From: Cocos nucifera
Lineage: Eukaryota; Streptophyta; Magnoliopsida; Arecales; Arecaceae
Assembly: GCA_006176705.1 (NCBI GenBank)
Contig: QRFJ01000776.1
Coordinates: 372,001-436,000 of the forward strand
DNA: 64,000 nucleotides
Reading direction: 5' to 3'
Shown here: piece after piece, positions 23,208 through 33,878 of the stretch
Numbering within the stretch: the first letter of the stretch is position 1
How the letters are laid out: each line of letters begins with the position of its first letter
Translations under genes and position numbers: made by a program
The notes under the pieces: generated by a model
Told to the model about the DNA's origin: nothing
Databases searched by the model: none
The model's input: the letters and a program-made list of their open reading frames with translations, nothing else

Positions 23208-24105
23208 ATGTCTGCGTCCAACCCACTGGCACGTATCCTAGACACACATAGACTGACTGGACCCAATTATAAAGATTGGCTCAGGAACTACAAAATTGTT
23301 TTGGGTTCAGAGAAGTTAACACATGTTTTGGACCAGGACCCTCCCACCTTACCAGCTCGTCCATCCACTGAACAGAGAGCGTCTCTGGAAAAATGGATTG
23401 ACGAAGATAATAAGGCCAGATACTACATGTTGGGCTCGATGTCTGATGAGCTCCAGCGCCAACATGAAGATATCGGGACTGCTCGCCAAATGTTGGCTCA
23501 CCTGCAGGAGATGTTTGGTGAACAGAGTCGCGCAGCCAAATATCAAGTCACGAAATGACTTTTTAAGGCTAAGATGCGTGATGGGCAGTCAGTCCAAGAT
23601 CACTGTCTGACAATGATCAAGGACATGGAAGAGCTTGAGAAGCTCGGTGTGAAGTTGGACTTGGACTTGCAGAACGATATTATTCTGCAATCCTTGACTG
23701 ATGCATATGGGCAATTCATCATGAATTACCACATGCATAAACTTCAAAATTCCTTGGCCGAGTTGAATTAATATGCTGGTTACCGCTGAGCTTTCTATGA
23801 AAGGTTCTAAAGGCTCAGTTCTTGCTATGGAACGGACTTCTTCCAAAATAAAGTCTTATGGAAAGAAAAAGAAGTCTGTGAAAAAGCAAAAGGTGGAAGG
23901 ATCAAAGAAGAAGAAGGCAGAATCGAAGAAAAAGGCCGATGGCAAAGGAAAGTATTTCCATTGCGACAACGACGGCCATTGGAAGCGGAACTACCCTACT
24001 TACCTGGCCACCCTAAAGAACAAGAAGGAAGGTCCTTTTGGAGGTATGCTCGTTATTAAGTCTAACCTTACGGTTTCTTCTGCATCCAGTTGGGTGCTTG
24101 ACTCT
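23208..24105 (+). pseudogene. gag: Element D gag, copy 3, with protease start
   Basis: Same protein as copy 1 with few changes (IVLGS for IILGS). It shares the TGA at 23556. A 4-base difference near 23765 (GAATTAA) ends the second segment, and the third segment (23773-24123) runs through the lysine-rich region. The zinc knuckle is YFHCDNDGHWKRNY: both outer cysteines are tyrosine, so RNA binding would be lost. Beyond it the reading reaches SASSWVLDSGS, the start of the aspartic protease with its D-S-G, where the text jumps back to leader sequence through the shared string TTCTAGAATAGAATAGTTC. Confidence 0.88.
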
Positions 24106-25813
24106 GGTTCTAGAATAGAATAGTTCTATAGAATGTTCTTGCATATTTTTGATTTAATTCGATTAAATCATGTTTTAGATCTTTTTATTTACTATTTTTT
24201 GATATTATAAGTGTTATAATAACATCTAAAAAATAGTAAATAAAAATTATTTAATTTTTGAATATCATATGAGATATGATTGATGCATGTCTAGACTAGT
24301 TGTAGAATAGTTCTACATAATTGTCTAGATTAGAATTTATTTTGATTAGATCAATTTAAATCTAATTTTTTAGATTATTATGAGATAATTTAGATCTGAA
24401 AATATGCATGATTTGATACATGAGATGTATGCAAAATATGCCATGATTAGATCTAATTTATATATGAGATATATGATATAGATCTATAATTGTTTTGTAG
24501 TATTGACATGTTCCTGATTAAGGCGTTCCTCTTGGCCGTCCGATCATAAGAACGAAGAAGGGTTTAAAGGCCCTCTCTTCCCATTCGATGGGGTGTTCTT
24601 ATGATGTGTAGGGGTGCTGCGTGTTCGTCCTTAATCAGAAACCCAAAACTTACTTTCTGCAAAACCCTAGATCCTGAAACCCTAGGATTTATTGTGCATA
24701 TTTTGTTTATGAACCCTACTTAATTAAGAATTAAGTTTATGGAAATATTAATTAGGTCTAAAATTGAGAATTTTAGATCTAAGACATATTCATAATACTG
24801 GGTTCGGGCTTGGGTAGCTCAATTAGGTCTAAGCGGTTGATCAAACCGAATCAAGAGTTGGTTAGATGGGATCAACAATGCTTAAATTGACCAGCCTAAT
24901 AGGATTAAGTCTGGGTCAAGATCGAGTCACGATCAAGCAAGACCTAATTAGGCTCAGAGGTTAGAGTCTGGATTGTAGGCTAACCCAATTGGTTCTGGCT
25001 CAACAATTTGGTGTCTAAGGTAAGTTTGGCACATACGACCGACTGGTTTTTAATTGGAAGCTACTCGACCTGAATGCGTTCTTGTACGAGTTAATGGCAT
25101 ATTCCTTCCACCGGTCTCACTTACCTGGCCATATCTGTTGACACAGTTCTGATCTGAGGTGGTCAATAATCCGAGCTAACCCATGCCACTAGGTTAGTCA
25201 TAATTGTTATGACTAAGCCAAGTCTAGTTTAATGAGACCTGAATCATTTCTCCCTAAGAAAAGATTAAGTCTGAGGTCTTCCACCATTGTAGATGTGCGG
25301 GCCCTTCCCGGGGTTGATTGTTCTCGGCTGGATACAGTGGCTCAGTTGCACCGGAAAGATGCAACCATGTCTATTAGGCATTGGATGCTATGGGCTGGAG
25401 GATGAGTTGGGCTCAATATTTTGGATACGGTGAGAGACTCAATTAGGAACCCAGTCTATGCAAATGGTGGGTCTGACTTAACTAAGGAGTGGATCAATAT
25501 TCCGGATACGGTGAGATTCATGAATTAGAGACCAAGTTTGGGTGCACCATGATTAGAGAATCATTGAACAAGAGTTGTTCACTCATTGGCTAACCCATCA
25601 CCAATAACTGTTAGGTGAGGTGATGAGTCAGTTGGTGAGACCGCACCACCCACTAGAAATCATTAATCATGGAGATTTTTGCATCTCTACAGAGGGAGTG
25701 TAGGGATCCGAGAAAATAGTGGGAGCTAATTTGTTTAAAAATAAAATCCCTAAACAAATTGGTCAAGTCAAAATTACAGTATCTAACTAGAATCTTTGAC
25801 TCTCTACAGGAAA
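24106..25813 (+). other. Leader of element D, copy 4 (partial)
   Basis: Corresponds to about 15927-17636, without PBS and LTR. It keeps the two-helix element (about 24513-24637), donor AGGTAAGT at 25018-25025, ACTTACCTGG at 25119-25128 and the acceptor before ATG 25814. The tandem offset between copies 3 and 4 is 2606 bp. It has no coding sense. Confidence 0.78.
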
Positions 25814-26673
25814 ATGTCTGCGTCCAACCCATTGGCACGTATCCTGGACACACATAGACTGACTGGACCCAATTATAAAGATTGGCTCAGGAACTACAAA
25901 ATTATTTTGGGTTCTGAGAAGTTAACCCATGTTTTGGACCAGGACCCTCCCACCTTACCAGCCCGTCCATCTGTTGAACAGAGAGCGTCTCTGAAAAAAT
26001 GGATAGACGAAGATAATAAGGCCAGATATTACATGTTGGGCTCGATGTCTGATGAGCTCCAGCGCCAACATGAGGATATCGGGACTGCTCGCCAAATGTT
26101 GGCTCACCTGCAGGAGATGTTTGGTGAACAGAGTCGCGCAGCCAAATATCAAGTCACGAAAATGACTTTTTAAGGCTAAGATGCGTGATGGGCAGTCAGT
26201 CCAAGATCACTGTCTGACAATGATCAAGGACATGGAAGAGCTTGAGAAGCTCGGTGTGAAGTTGGACTTGGACCTGCATAACGATATTATTCTGCAATCC
26301 TTGACTGATGCATATGGGCAATTCATCATGAATTACCACATGCATAAACTTCAGAATTCCTTGGCCGAGTTAATGAATATGCTGGTTACCGCTGAGCTTT
26401 CTATGAAAGGTTCTAAAGGCTCAGTTCTTGCTATGGAACGGACTTCTTCCAAAAGAAAGTCTTATGGAAAGAAAAAGAAGTCTGTGAAAAAGCAAAAGGT
26501 GGAAGGATCAAAGAAGAAGAAGGCAGAATCGAAGAAAAAGGCCGATGGCAAAGGAAAGTGTTTCCATTGCAACAGCGACGGCCATTGGAAGCGGAACTGC
26601 CCTACTTACCTGGCCACCCTGAAGAACAAGAAGGAAGGTCCTTCTAGAGGTATGCTCATTATTCGAGCAAAAC
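25814..26673 (+). pseudogene. gag: Element D gag, copy 4
   Basis: Best preserved gag. The first part (25814-26173) has an extra A at the site where the other copies have the TGA (reading KMTF then stop). The second part is open from 26181 to 26693 without interruption: MRDGQSVQDHCLTMIKDMEE, LQNSLAELMNMLVTAELSMK, a Lys-rich tract (KSYGKKKKSVKKQK) and an intact zinc knuckle CFHCNSDGHWKRNC. Shortly after KKEGPSRGMLII the protease is missing. An internal deletion fuses gag, out of frame, to integrase text. Confidence 0.9.
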
Positions 26674-27438
26674 GTGAATGCCAAACGACCTAGGGATAGT
26701 CCAAACGATAGATATCTATGGCACCTGAGATTAGGTCATATAGCAGAAGATAGGATCAACAAATTGGAGAAAAATGGACTATTGAGTCCATTGACTTCCG
26801 AGTCATATCCAACTTGTGAATCTTGTCTTCAAGGCAAAATGACTAAACTCCCTTTTGTTGGACATGGGGAGAGGGCCACAGATCTCCTTGCCCTAGTACA
26901 TACTGATGTGTGCGGCCCATTTGATGTGCCGGCTAGAGGCAATTTTGTCTACTTCATTACCTTTACCGATGATCTGTCTAGGTATGGGTATGTGTATCTT
27001 ATGAGACATAAGTCTGAAGCTTTCGAAAAGTTCAAAGAATTCAGACATGAAGTAGAAAAACAAACTGGAAAACCCATTAAGGTTCTTCGATCAGATCGAG
27101 GAGGTGAATACCTTAGCCAGGAATTCCTAGACTATCTTAAGGAAAATGGCATAGTCTCTCAATGGACTCCACCAGGAACACCTCAACTCAACGGGGTTTC
27201 AGAACGGAGAAATCGGACTCTATTGGATATGGTTCGATCCATGATGAGCTTCACAGACCTCCCTGATTTCCTTTGGGGACATTCATTATTAACTTCAATT
27301 TATCTACTGAATAGGGTTCCCTCTAAAACCGTTCCTACCACACCGTATGAGATATGGCACGGTAAGAAACCAAGTATGAGTCATCTCAGAATTTGGGGTT
27401 GTCCGGCTCATGTCAAAAGACAACAAGCGGACAAGTTA
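26674..27438 (+). CDS. int: Element D integrase, open but truncated
   Basis: Longest undamaged reading in the window (260 codons, the last few from the B' LTR). It contains the N-terminal zinc-binding site H17-X4-H22 and C48-X2-C51 (HLRLGH ... CESC), then the rve catalytic core with D78 (HTDVCGPF), D141 (RSDRGGEY) and E177 (GVSERRNR). The D-E spacing is 35 residues, as required for D,D-35-E. The copia signature FTDDLSRYGYVYLM is intact, close to BARE-1. It stops at HVKRQQADKLE, before the C-terminal GYP region. The ATG at 26674 is not a natural start: integrase is normally cut from a polyprotein, and gag upstream is in another frame. Without RT the element cannot move alone. Confidence 0.9.
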
Positions 27439-28245
27439 GAGCAGTGGAAGACATAGATTAAACTATTTAATCTACAACATGCATGTAATCAAATTATAAA
27501 ACCCTACATCAAGAATCTATAACATGTTATGATGCAAATATAAATTTAAAATTAAATTAATCATGAGTGGTATTGATCACATCAATACCTAGATCTAGAA
27601 TAATTCTAGATTTAATCCTAGATTGCATCTAGGTCACCTAGAGATCAGATCTCTTACCTTTGCATGGGTCAAGAACTCCATGATTGAATTTATTGTTGCC
27701 TTTGAAATTGCACATGCATCCGATCTCTACAGGTGATCCACACGAACCTATAATATAGATCAAAAGTTTGTCGAACGAAGATCCACTTGAAGTGCTAGCT
27801 TCTCACGGATCCCTCCTGATGGTTACTCAAATAATATTTTTTGGATCTCTTGGACAATCCAAGAGATGAAGAATATGAGGAGAAATGAGGGAGGAATCCA
27901 ATCCTTGGATCTCCCATAAATCAGAAAATAAAAAGATATATGGAAAAAACCCTAGGAGAAGACAAGTCTTCTCTTTCAGGACATCAATAGTTGATATCCT
28001 GAAAACACCTGTATACTAGGATTAGAGGAGACCTTCTCCTCTAGATTTTTTTTCTAATTTTCAGATATCAAACCCTCAAATTTTTCTCATAATAATCTCA
28101 TAAATAAAATTGAGAAGAAGGGCTCTCAAGAAAACCCTAAGAGAAGACCTTCTTCTCTTCTTCTTCTCGCATCAGGATATGATCAGATCATGTCCAAAAA
28201 TGATCACCATGCACCAACACCTTGGAGCATAGATTCCACACCCTC

Positions 28246-28307
<62 letters not shown>

Positions 28308-30490
28308 AGATCTTTATTATATAAAAATCACATAAAATAATCAAGAAGTAGATACTCAAAAGAAAATAAAGAGAAGATAGTCTTCTCTTACCTTTGTGCC
28401 TTCATGACATCAACGATTGATGTTCAGATAAAGATCTTTTCTCTAAGAATCTTGGCATCATCTTTCCTTAAGCCCTTCCTCTCTCTCTCTCAAATTTTTA
28501 TCATATAAAAATTATAAATAAAATAGGAAGATAGAAACATAAAAGAAAATTATAAGAGAAGACAATCTTCTCTTACCTTGTCTCTTCAAGATATAAATCT
28601 TTGATGTCTTAATTGAGAGCTCTTCTCTAAGAATCTTGGCACCACAAATCATCCATGCCTTCTTCTCCTTCTCCTCTAATTTTTTATAATTTTTTTTAGA
28701 TTTTTCATATCTTAAAATTATCTCATAAGAGGCATCCACCTTATATTGCAAGACTAGGTCAAAACCTAGTCGAAGGAGGACTTCTATGGGGTGTCCAACT
28801 CTTGGACGCTCCTCCCACTTATTTTTCTATGTAACCACTAATTCTCATGCACAAAACCAAGAGAAAAAGGGCTAAATAAGATAGAGGGGCGTGGGTAGAG
28901 TTGGCGCACAAGGGAGGGAGGAGTTTGTGTCAAAGAAGACTCTTCCAAGTAGGAAATAATTTCCAACTTCCTTCTAATTTTGACCAAATCAAATTTAAAT
29001 TCAATTCCTGAGATAATGGGGTGTGGAAAATCATTTATTAGGCATGAAAATCATAGAAAAAATCTAGAATTAAAATGTGGTATGGGCTTTCTTAAGTGCA
29101 AGCGAAAGAGAGAGAGTCCCAGTCCAATTGGGACTCCTCTTATTTGACTAGGTCAAAATTATTTTAATTTTAATTTAAATTTTATTTAAATTAGATTAAA
29201 TATAATTTAATTAAGGATGATCCTAGTCCAACTAGAAATTTAATTAAATTAGATTAAATCAAGATTTAAATCTGATTTAAATCCTAAGTCAATCAGGTGC
29301 ACTCAAGTCCTTGTCAAACAAGGAATTATTCTTTCCTTGCAATTGGCTTATCCAATAAATCAATTAGACTTAATCTAATTAAATCCAAATTAATTTTAAT
29401 TGAATCTAATTCAATTAGACTTGATCTCATCCTGATTGCTCAATCAAATTAAGCCAATTAGCAATCCAATTGCTAATCGATCTTCCTGCAACACTTGCAT
29501 TAGGTCAAACATTAATCACATTGAATTTTTGACCTTGAAATGATTCTCAATCATTGATTAACCATCCTATCAGGTTACAAGCTCTAATGTGTATGACCCC
29601 ATAGGTTTGATCCTAAGCCAGTAGTATAAAAATCGATTCTTATACCAATCGAAGTTACCATCTAGCAATATTTTCTGATGTCCAGATAGGTCGAATGTAT
29701 GCAAAGCAACATTATTAGTACTCTGGCCCATGGTTACCATATAATTCATCCCTATGATCAATAATGCTTAAGACAACTTTGAGTATGTTGTCAAATACTC
29801 ATACAAGTCATCTCTATTATGTCTCAAAATTTTGCAAATCCCATGATACCTCACGAGGATTACCCAGGCCTAGGCTTTGCTAAATTGAAACACAACAAGA
29901 CATTCTCTTCTTGATGTTAATCAGGAGTGGTCAATCCCATCTTGACTCACACACCAACTCTACAAGTACTTGACTATACCTAAAAACCTTCCATCATCTA
30001 TATTAGAAATATAGGCAGTCCAGCATCAAAGTATAGTGAGTTGCTCGCAAGTCACCGTGGCGATCTCAGGTTGGAGGGACACTTATATCCATTGGCTTTA
30101 GCTAGCTATTCTTGACAGTAGAGTGCTACAATGATCACGTTCAATGCAGATGTACTCCTACATCTCACCTAGATGCCATACTAGTATCTTCACACTACTT
30201 AGTTATGAGGACAACCAATGCATATGGCATACAGTGATCTACACTCGATAAATTATCATCCTTGTTAATAACTTATCATTTGGTCGTGAACAATTTAAGA
30301 ACCGTCTGATAAATTTTTCTTTATCGATTGATTATGGTTCTAAGGGCTTCATCATAATTTAGGAGTTCATTTAAGAAAGATAGAACTTTTATGATGAAAT
30401 AGCTAAATTACTATTATTATTAGATAATTCATATACTAATTTCAATCATCTACTACTTAGATGATTGGCTTTAGGACACATTTTTCAACA
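27439..30490 (-). repeat. 5' LTR of element B', truncated at its inner end
   Basis: Collinear with 8082-11081 in the 3' LTR. The inner ~54 bases (equivalent to 8028-8081) are replaced by D integrase sequence. A long CT microsatellite (28249-28302) and small CT tracts are additions relative to the other LTR. The outer end TTTTTCAACA (30490) abuts the TGGCT duplication. The U3 block is at 30034-30063. Confidence 0.9.
28249..28302. repeat. (CT)27 microsatellite inside the B' 5' LTR
   Basis: An uninterrupted CT run of about 54 bases. The equivalent place in the sister LTR (about 8894-8904) has only four or five CT units, so the run expanded after insertion. Confidence 0.97.
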
Positions 30491-30495
30491 TGGCT

Positions 30496-30847
30496 ATAGG
30501 CCGACACTCTATCATCTTAGGGTTTGGGAATGTCTTGCTTATATGAAATATTTGTAGGCAGAAAAGCTTGGACCAAGGTCCAATAAATGCTTATTCATAG
30601 GGTACCCCAAGAAAACTAGGGGTTATTACTTCTACCTTGCTGAAGAGCAAAAGATATTCGTCAGCAATAGGACAGTCTTTTTGAAAAAGAAGTTTCTTAT
30701 AAAAAGAACTGCTGCTTCTAATATTGAGGTTAGTATAGTTTGATAGGTGGAAGAATTGACACGTTCTAGTGAACCTACAGAATTGGATTTGATAAGATCA
30801 AATCCAAAGCCGATTGAAGAGGCACTAAGAAGATCTGATAGAATACC
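30496..30847 (+). pseudogene. pol: Element A integrase C-terminal part
   Basis: Directly continues the reading broken at 8027: YEIWTG joins YRPTLYHLRVWECLAYM, then KLGPRSNKCLFIGYPKKTRG, YYFYLAEEQKIFVSNRTVF and a linker RSNPKPIEEALRRSDRIP. These are the typical copia integrase C-terminus and the hinge to RT. A few stops interrupt it (after MKYL, and at VSIV). It ends at 30847, where element E is inserted. The exact rejoining across 22 kb is strong support for the nesting model. Confidence 0.88.
30843..30847. repeat. Target site duplication of element E
   Basis: ATACC (30843-30847) before the LTR and GTACC (38038-38042) after it match in four of five bases. Element A's reading crosses the site cleanly (SDRIP, then RYYNFLV). 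Confidence 0.75.
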
Positions 30848-32451
30848 TGATAAGCATCATAAATTCATCAATAAAAGTATTAATTTATTAATTAATTTAT
30901 ATTAATTTTTAAGAATTATTAATCAATTTATATATAATTTTTGGAAAATTTATATTTTTATTAATTAAAAAATTAATTAAAAACTAATACAAATTAAAAA
31001 TAAAATTTTATTATTAATGGAAAGAACTCATTTTTTTTGATCATAATGAAATAAATTTTGAGTAAAACAGAGCTAAAATGAAAAAGATATAAATTTTTAA
31101 AAAAATAAAATAAATAAAAATTAAATAAAAAAAGAAAATGACTTAGCCGGCTCCGCAAGCTAAGCCACCAAGCCAAGCCAAGCCATCAAAGCCGACTCAG
31201 CCATTGAAGTCATCAGTCGATCCATGATCCAGGCATAGACCGCTAGCTTAGCAGCAACTGACGAATTATAAAGCAACACGTGGCGGACCTAGACCATTAA
31301 AGGGTCTATAAAAATTTATCACGGCTCACAGGGTATTTTGGTCTTTTCACTCAGCGACAAGAGCGCTGATTGGTTGCGGTATATAGTGCGACCGATCCAT
31401 GTGGTCCATGGGAATAGTAATTGCGAGATCGGATGGCTGTGGTTGCTTACGATCAAGATCGGACGATCAGAGTTTATTCCAACTCTGATTTGATTTCTGA
31501 TTTCACCCGGATCGCCATCGGATGGCAGCGCTTGATCCAAGGGATGATCCAACGGTCCAGAATGCTCCCGACGGTGATCAGGACTCTTGACGCATGATTT
31601 ACGGCCAGATTTTCTCCATCAACATGCGATCAGACGGTCAGAATTTAATCCGACCTGATCTAGCCCGATACTCATCCAATTTTGATGATTTTTGGACCGT
31701 TGGATTCCTATTGAATGGCTAGATTTCACAAGAATTACCAGAGTCATATCAAAGCTATTTTGATTCAAATTTTATTTGGATTTCTTTATATTTTGATGAT
31801 TACAAAGGCTATTAGTCCCATATTGCCTTCAGAAATAAATATCCAATCCTCCTAGCTCTATAAAAAGGACCCTAAGCCTCTAGAAATAAACATCTCTGAT
31901 CAAGGTGAAGCTTTGGTATAGGGTGAAGCCAGGCTATAGGTTAATGGCTGCTTTAAAGTAATTGGTGCCGAGAAGAAGAGCGGGGCTTCTACACCATCTT
32001 TCCACCAATGCTGATCCAAGATCAGAGATCAGCCTATTTTATTTTTATTTTATTTTATGTATTTAAATTATGAACTTTTTAATTAATGCAATATTTATTT
32101 TTATGCTCTTTAATTTTATGCTCTTAATTTTTATTATAATTTAATTTTTATATTTTAATTATTATTTTTTTGATTGCAAGTAGATGCTAAGATCTAACTA
32201 GTAGATCTTAGTACCAAGTTTAAATTCCTGCACCTTTTAATTTTTGCTTTTTATTTTTCAACTTCACTTTTGATCCCAAAACTCTTCTCTTTTCTTTTTC
32301 TTTTTTAAAATCAAATATTTCAAATCTAAAAATACTACCTTCTCTATGAATTCGACTCGACTCACTACTATCTATGAATTTTTAATTATTTTAAGAAGTC
32401 AGATTAAACTGATAAACGCGGTGTCTTAATGACAACATTGCCTTCCTATCA
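30848..32451 (+). repeat. 5' LTR of element E
   Basis: TGATAAGCATCATAAATTC to TTCCTATCA, mate at 36448-38037. It has a very AT-rich first half, then a GC-richer stretch, a TATA box at 31859 and a T-rich end. The 77-codon minus ORF inside (31319-31552) is broken in the 3' LTR and is not a gene. Confidence 0.9.
31859..31867 (+). promoter_or_regulatory. Probable TATA box of LTR E
   Basis: TATAAAAAG in CTCTATAAAAAGGACCC, conserved at 37445-37453 in the 3' LTR. Confidence 0.65.
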
Positions 32452-32457
32452 AGTTTT

Positions 32458-32578
32458 TGGCACCATTACCAAGGATTATTTTTGATTTTTTATTTTAATC
32501 TTTTTGATTTATTTTAAATAAATTAAAAATAATTTTGGCAAACGCATCCTATCAAGTTTTTGGCGCCGTTGTCGGGGA
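32458..32578 (+). other. Primer-binding site of element E, present twice
   Basis: TGGCGCCGTTGTCGGGGA at 32561-32578 fits the tRNA-Asp PBS used by Athila-type gypsy elements. A decayed version TGGCACCATTACCAAGGA stands at 32458-32475, directly after the LTR end. Both are preceded by CCTATCAAGTTTT, so about 103 bases including the LTR/PBS border are duplicated. Confidence 0.75.
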
Positions 32579-32765
32579 AGGCACGAACATTAAATTTTTG
32601 GTCTCTTTGATTTTTTTATAAATAAATTGTAAATAAAATTTTTATTTTCTTATAAATATTGCTTGCTATTTTTTTTATTATTTTGCAGAAAAGAAGAGAT
32701 TAAAGAATAAAAAAGAACTAGGAATTTTGCTTGGTGAGATCAATCCTAACCCTAATTCTCTTTTC

Positions 32766-32797
<32 letters not shown>

Positions 32798-33878
32798 AAA
32801 TTAATTTAAAAAATATCCATTTAAATCTAATTAAAAGTCTCATGATAAGATTAGAAATTCTAACTGTTTAGAGCATGCATCATATTAGTTTTATTTTTAT
32901 TTTTATTTTTATTTTTTTTTTGTGATTGCTGGAGGCAAGGTAAGCCTTTCAAAATTCAATTAGTTGCATACATCTAGTTTAAATTGCATAGAATCCTTTG
33001 ATTGAAAACTTTTTGTGCATATTCATATTAAATCAAATTAAAATTAAGGGCACAACCCAATTAAACAAGATAAGGTTGGAATTTGATCACCCTTCCTTGG
33101 CGTACAAACAACCAACCAACATCCTGCATTGACCTAAGCCTTTAATTTTAAAATCAATTAGACATCAACCCTAGGAACTCAAGCTCAATAGGATAAGAAA
33201 CCCTAAGAGTTGAATCAGGTTAGTGTTAGTCAATTTGACTGGTGTCTGGGAAAGTGATTCAGGAACGATTGGGCCTAAAGAAAGGTGGTTTCTAATTGGT
33301 TCCGTTCGCTTACCTGGCCAAGCACAATTGGTGTCTAAGGCAAGCAATGGAAGGACTCCCACCGACCTTACACTTACCTGGCTAGTTGATTGGCTAATCC
33401 TATACTTGGAGGGCTTGAAGGTGACCTTAGCAGTTAGAAGCTATCTAGATCTAGGATAACCCCTAGTCCGGATTGATTGACCAACTTGATTTCTAACCAA
33501 CATCAAACCTAATTAAACTTAATTCTTCTCTCTCTTCTTAGTTCTAGGACTCCTTAGGACCAACTCTTCTTTCTTTCTTCTTCTTTCGCCTCTAAAAATA
33601 AAATAAAATAAAAATTAAATTAAACTAACTAAAAAAATATTAAAAATGATAATTAAATTAAATTAAATTAAAATTAATAAATAAAATAATTTGAAAAATT
33701 TAATTTTTAATATAATAAAATAATAATAATATATATATTAAAAAAAATTCTAAAATATTCTAAAAAAATTTTAAACCATACATTAGGGTTACACTAATAT
33801 ATGCACGATAGGAAATCGCTTTTTTTGATTTAGTTGAATTTAATTGAATGGTTGATTCACATTAAACCTAATAATCAA
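32579..33878 (+). other. Leader of element E with copia-like module
   Basis: Non-coding and AT-rich, with TTTA-type microsatellites around 32765-32795 and A/T runs near 33600-33780. A splice-like TTATTTTGCAG ends near 32688, and CAAGGTAAGC lies near 32938. At 33231-33390 there is a segment resembling the copia leaders of this window: TGGTTTCTAATTGG, GCTTACCTGGCC (33308-33319), GGTGTCTAAGGCAAG (33330-33344), CACTTACCTGGCT (33371-33383). The 78-codon ORF over this segment is not supported as a gene. Confidence 0.6.

Larger units (their letters stand above)
13476..27438 (+). mobile_element. Copia element D (Angela lineage) with repeated leader-gag units, right end missing
   Basis: Starts with a complete LTR (TGTTAGATATATGTGCC) and PBS, then leader, gag copy 1, a degenerate copy 2, a partial LTR plus leader plus gag copy 3, leader plus gag copy 4, and integrase. 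It stops within integrase at 27438 against the B' LTR. RT, RNase H and the 3' LTR are absent. The putative TSD is AAGAT (13471-13475), with its partner lost. It is the least decayed coding material in the window, and gag copies 1, 3 and 4 are nearly identical. Whether the multiplication is biological or an assembly error is open (see findings). Confidence 0.8.
8028..30490 (-). mobile_element. Copia element B' (Angela lineage), reverse, carrying element D
   Basis: In its own orientation it starts at 30490 (TGTTGAAAAATGTGTCC) and ends at 8028. The 5' LTR (27439-30490) has lost its last ~54 bases at the junction with D. The PBS, almost all of the leader and the right part of D are missing. Pol remnants occupy 11082-13475 and the 3' LTR 8028-11081. 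It is the same family as element B at 42587. It shares with B a gag-less layout and two RT deletions. Confidence 0.9.

Noticed and set aside
26674..27456. Possible host gene (long clean ORF)
   Set aside because: Every domain is copia integrase and it is flanked by gag and an LTR. It is part of a retrotransposon.
32765..32795. TTTA/ATTTT simple repeats as a scaffold or origin signal
   Set aside because: They are ordinary AT-rich microsatellites within the E leader, with nothing beyond composition to support a function.
33223..33459. 78-codon ORF in the leader of E
   Set aside because: It coincides with the non-coding leader module shared with copia elements, whose conservation is at motif level and not at protein level.
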